Shown piece by piece: positions 62,196 through 64,000 of a DNA stretch of 64,000 nucleotides. Position numbers and translations under genes: made by a program. The stretch is from Nocardioides sp. Root1257 (GTDB lineage: Bacteria > Actinomycetota > Actinomycetes > Propionibacteriales > Nocardioidaceae), in NCBI RefSeq assembly GCF_001425175.1, contig NZ_LMDV01000001.1, forward strand, positions 372,001 through 436,000, given 5' to 3'. The notes beneath the pieces are model-generated. The model saw only the letters and a list, made by a program, of their open reading frames with translations, was not told the DNA's origin and searched no databases. Every line of letters begins with the position of its first letter. The stretch's first letter is position 1.

Positions 62196-63087
62196 CCTCG
62201 TCGGGCCACTCCCCCAGCCGCGCGGCGGCGTCGTAGGTCGAGCGCAGGAACTCCAGGACCAGCCGGTCGGGCTCGGAGGACTCCCGGACCAGGTGGTAGG
62301 GCAGCAGGAACTCCCCGAGGCGCTCGTCGTACGCCGCCCCGGCGGGTCCGGCCGCGGCCGACCGGAAGCCGGGCGGCTCGGGGTAGGCGTAGGAGTAGAA
62401 GCTCCCCTCGGGGCTGCCTCCGGGCCAGAAGCCGGCGCTGGAGACCTCGGCGCAGTAGGCCTCCCACATCACCCGGTCGGGGCAGTTGGGCACGCCGCCG
62501 GGGTGTCGTGCCGCGGGTCGGCCGGAGAAGCGGGTCACGGCCAGGTCGAAGGCCCCCCAGAAGAAGTGGACGGGGCTGCCCTTGCCGCGGAACTCCCCGC
62601 GGAACTCGGACAGGACGCCGTGCGCCTTGACCAGGGAGAGCCAGAAGAGGTGCGCCGCGTCCGGGTCGTACGACGCGTGGTGCTCGTCGTCCGCGAAGGG
62701 TGTGGCGTCCTCGACCTCGACCGGGGCGGCGCCGATCGGCACGTGCAGGTCGAGCTCCCCCAGCCGGGCGCGGACCTCCGCGTGGAAGTCCGCGACCGAC
62801 CGGCGCGTGAGCTCGACGGTCCGACGGCGGCCGTCGGTGCAGTCGAGCAGGAGGCGGTGGTCGACGAAGTCGAACTGGATCTCGACCCCGCGCCCACCCG
62901 CCGGCATCAGCGAGGTCGTCAGCCCGATCGCGTTGACGTAGAGCGGGACGTGCCACCAGTGGTTCTCGAACGGCGAGAGCGCCAGTCGGATCCTGCCCAC
63001 GACCTGCACCCAGCGGTGCAGGGTGTCCCTGGTGTCGGTCCAGTCGTCGACCAGCAACCGCGGCCAGCGGCCGTCGTGCCCGTTCAC
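62170..63087 (-). CDS. DUF5996 family protein
   Basis: 305 residues. Conserved stretches such as LSPFENHWWHVPLYVNAIGLTTSLMP, FHAEVRARLGELDLHVPI, GSPVHFFWGAFDLAVTRFSGRPAARHPGG and FYSYAYPEPPGF match DUF5996, a family of unknown role present in actinobacteria. It overlaps the convergent hydratase by 26 bases. Confidence 0.8.
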   Translation of the reverse strand: MNGHDGRWPRLLVDDWTDTRDTLHRWVQVVGRIRLALSPFENHWWHVPLYVNAIGLTTSLMPAGGRGVEIQFDFVDHRLLLDCTDGRRRTVELTRRSVADFHAEVRARLGELDLHVPIGAAPVEVEDATPFADDEHHASYDPDAAHLFWLSLVKAHGVLSEFRGEFRGKGSPVHFFWGAFDLAVTRFSGRPAARHPGGVPNCPDRVMWEAYCAEVSSAGFWPGGSPEGSFYSYAYPEPPGFRSAAAGPAGAAYDERLGEFLLPYHLVRESSEPDRLVLEFLRSTYDAAARLGEWPDEVTNPAAGW

Positions 63088-63094
63088 GGAGCCG

Positions 63095-63808
63095 CTACGA
63101 CCCGATCGACTCGATGGCGGTGCGGATCACGTCCGCCACCTCCTTCGGGTGCGCCAGCATCACGAGGTGCGAGGAGTCGATCTCCACGGTCGTCATGCCG
63201 GCGCGCTGGTAGCCGAAGCGCTCGACGTCGGGGTTGATGGTGCGGTCCGAGGAGGACACGATCCCCCACGCCGGCTTCGTCTTCCACGCGGCGGCCGACG
63301 CCGGCTCGCCGAAGGCGGCGCCCGCCAGCGGACGCTGCGAGACTGCGAGGATCCTGGCCAGGTCGGGGTCGACGTCGGCGGCGAAGATCTCCGGGAACCT
63401 CTCGATGTCGACCGAGACGTCGGTGCCGTCCTCGCCGCCCGGCTGCGGGAAGGGCGTGTAGACGAGCGCCTCGGCCAGCGGGGAGTCGGGGAAGCCGCCC
63501 TGCAGCTCGCCGAGGCTCTCCCCCTCGTCGAGGGCGTAGCCGGCGAGGTAGACGAGACCGACGACGTTGTCGGCCGTCCCGGCGACGGTGATCACCGCGC
63601 CGCCGTACGAGTGGCCGACGAGCAGGACGGGTCCGTCGATGTGGGAGACCACGGATGCGATGTACTCCGCGTCGCCGGCCAGGCTCCGGTTGGGTACGGC
63701 GGGCACCCGGACGGCGAGTCCGTCGGCGAGCAGTTCGGGCACGAGCGCGGCGAAGCTGGAGGCGTCGGCGAACGCCCCGTGGACGAGGACGATGGTGGGC
63801 TTGGGCAT
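63095..63808 (-). CDS. Alpha/beta hydrolase (EstC-like)
   Basis: 237 residues. IVLVHGAFADASSFAALVPEL (oxyanion HG), nucleophile elbow GHSYGG (Ser near 71), acidic residue in SSSDRTINPD and late His in DSSHLVMLAHP. Related to plant-type esterase/hydroxynitrile lyase-like hydrolases common in actinobacteria. ATG 63808 has GGAG seven bases upstream; seven bases before the next downstream gene. Substrate unknown. Confidence 0.85.
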   Translation of the reverse strand: MPKPTIVLVHGAFADASSFAALVPELLADGLAVRVPAVPNRSLAGDAEYIASVVSHIDGPVLLVGHSYGGAVITVAGTADNVVGLVYLAGYALDEGESLGELQGGFPDSPLAEALVYTPFPQPGGEDGTDVSVDIERFPEIFAADVDPDLARILAVSQRPLAGAAFGEPASAAAWKTKPAWGIVSSSDRTINPDVERFGYQRAGMTTVEIDSSHLVMLAHPKEVADVIRTAIESIGS

Positions 63809-63828
63809 GGAGAGCTCCTGGTGAGTGG

Positions 63829-64000
63829 TCACTGGTCGTACAGGGCGGCGCGCAGGAAGTCGGCTCCCTGAGCGGTGGCGGCCTTGGCCGCGTGGGTGTC
63901 GCGCAGGGCGTTGACCATCACGAAGTCGTGGATGATCCCCTGGTAGCGCACGGCCGTGACCGGCACGCCGGCCGCACGCAGCTTCGCGGCGTACGCCTCC
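63829..64000 (-). CDS. Alpha/beta hydrolase (HSL-type lipase), C-terminal end, partial
   Basis: The window edge cuts this gene. 57 codons to a TGA at 63829-63831 read YAAKLRAAGVPVTAVRYQGIIHDFVMVN, the typical end of HSL-family lipases with the triad His in IIHDF. It runs directly into the next hydrolase on the same strand with a 20-base gap, so they may be one operon. Confidence 0.75.
   Translation of the reverse strand, partial: EAYAAKLRAAGVPVTAVRYQGIIHDFVMVNALRDTHAAKAATAQGADFLRAALYDQ

Overview
The window comes from a GC-rich actinomycete. Codon third positions are almost all G or C, and GTG starts and 4-nt stop/start overlaps are frequent. The gene set (KstR, Mce4, a conservon, a PPOX-type flavoprotein) and a Nocardioides-style 37-40 bp palindromic repeat suggest Nocardioidaceae. 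That placement is inferred from gene content; no rRNA is present to confirm it. The window is densely coding, with no gene-free stretch over 300 bases. The largest gaps are about 206 bases (42700-42905), 186 bases (25309-25494), 156 bases (50939-51094) and 149 bases (243-391).

The dominant theme is steroid (cholesterol-type) catabolism under the TetR repressor KstR, which is encoded at about 25.5 kb. Eight copies of the KstR operator pattern TNNAACNNGTTNNA (five exact, three with one mismatch) sit in intergenic regions in front of: a side-chain degradation operon (1367-6030: fused ChsE1-ChsE2 acyl-CoA dehydrogenase, ChsH2 split into two genes, ChsH1, Ltp2); a wax ester synthase/DGAT and a divergent esterase (7.0-9.9 kb); a fused FadE34-like dehydrogenase (18.0-20.1 kb); a glycosyltransferase operon divergent from kstR (22.2-25.3 kb); a ferredoxin reductase/ferredoxin/Hsd4A/SDR operon (28.9-32.6 kb); the whole Mce4 steroid importer (32.6-42.7 kb: yrbE4A, yrbE4B, mce4A-F and two Mas genes); and an enoyl-CoA hydratase/isomerase (61.4 kb). 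Together they outline uptake (Mce4), ring or side-chain oxidation (Hsd4A, acyl-CoA dehydrogenases, hydratase, Ltp2 aldolase), electron supply (FdxD and its reductase) and possible storage as neutral lipid.

Interleaved are ordinary and accessory loci. At 0.2-1.4 kb a DUF559/AbiEi-like gene is bracketed by inverted blocks of a 21-nt tandem repeat. At 12.5-17.9 kb are two secreted paralogs with a glycine-rich domain and Ig-like repeats. At 26.1-28.9 kb is an exopolysaccharide synthase-like operon. At 42.9-48.7 kb are small membrane, hemerythrin, MFS, secreted and VOC genes, followed by uvrB. At 51.1-55.1 kb is a complete Streptomyces-type conservon (cvnABCD), followed by a phospholipase D-family protein and TrmL. 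At 57-59.8 kb are a STAS protein that lacks the phosphorylatable serine and a class E/F sortase module with a DUF4397 protein. The right end has an epimerase-like VOC protein, a DNA glycosylase and alpha/beta hydrolases.

No tRNA, rRNA, CRISPR array, prophage or classical transposase gene was recognised.
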